Below are positions 30,937-31,065 of a stretch of DNA of 31,065 nt, in pieces. Below the pieces are notes generated by a model, which was given only the letters and a program-made list of their open reading frames with translations, had not been told where the DNA came from and ran no database searches. The first letter of the stretch is position 1; every line of letters begins with the position of its first letter. The position numbers were made by a program, and so were the translations under genes. Where the stretch lies: positions 1 to 31,065 of the forward strand of contig CAAFZY010000008.1 of the NCBI GenBank assembly GCA_900767645.1, given 5' to 3'. Source of the stretch: Alphaproteobacteria bacterium. Its GTDB lineage: Bacteria; Pseudomonadota; Alphaproteobacteria; RF32; CAG-239.

Positions 30937-31065
30937 AAAGAGAGGTAAAAATAGGTATTTCAGAGGTTTTTGCTAAGGGTAAACAGGTGTGAAAATGTGA
31001 TGTGTTTTGCAGTAAATTGCCCTTATTGAGTGTAATTTCCGCTCAAAAATCAAAAAAAATCACAA

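Overview
The window reads as a chromosomal segment of a low-GC, gut-type alphaproteobacterium. The best lineage marker is a ChpT-like histidine phosphotransferase (3150-2533), part of the CckA-ChpT-CtrA relay known from Alphaproteobacteria. A presqualene-diphosphate-synthase-like enzyme, TrmFO and an EpsC-type CysE fit with it. The resemblance to uncultured intestinal alphaproteobacterial genomes is an inference from gene content and base composition; no 16S rRNA is present.

Layout. 1-9000: the 5' end of a repeat that recurs at 9.7 kb, a coiled-coil repeat protein, a DUF2157/GDYXXLXY membrane pair, chpT, several secreted proteins of unknown function, trmFO, a squalene/phytoene synthase and a DUF192 lipoprotein. 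9000-12800: a type IV pilin-like protein with a hairpin over its ribosome binding site, recJ, an HdeD-like membrane protein and a YgiW/YdeI-type OB-fold protein. 12800-17300: an AT-richer island. 17300-21300: a small membrane protein, an aldo/keto reductase, an outer-membrane barrel, a DUF4139 protein and a DUF2934 protein. 21450-27880: a glycogen/maltodextrin operon glgB-glgX-malQ. 27880-31065: trmJ, a secreted unknown, cysE and an alpha/beta hydrolase.

The island is the part to look at. Five tightly packed minus-strand genes (16283 to 12816) encode an HhH-GPD-like protein, a SHOCT-domain membrane protein, a radical SAM/SPASM enzyme, a 117-residue peptide with 19 cysteines of which 18 lie in an unbroken every-fourth-residue ladder, and a ClpP-like serine protease. 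This looks like a ribosomally made, radical-SAM-modified peptide (CXXX-repeat type) with its own protease and membrane partner. The operon has a recognisable promoter, a 20-bp palindromic operator at its start site and a roughly 200-nt leader. In that leader two segments are complementary to two later segments, followed by a terminator-like hairpin and the ribosome binding site. This is the arrangement of the C4 antisense RNA of phages P1/P4. Divergent from it lies an rRNA-like promoter with a 13-nt boxA identical to the E. coli rrn boxA as I remember it, a long hairpin with a U tract, and a small winged-helix-like protein that may be the regulator.

No tRNA, rRNA, CRISPR array or transposase was recognised. 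Family assignments come from reading motifs; no database search was run.
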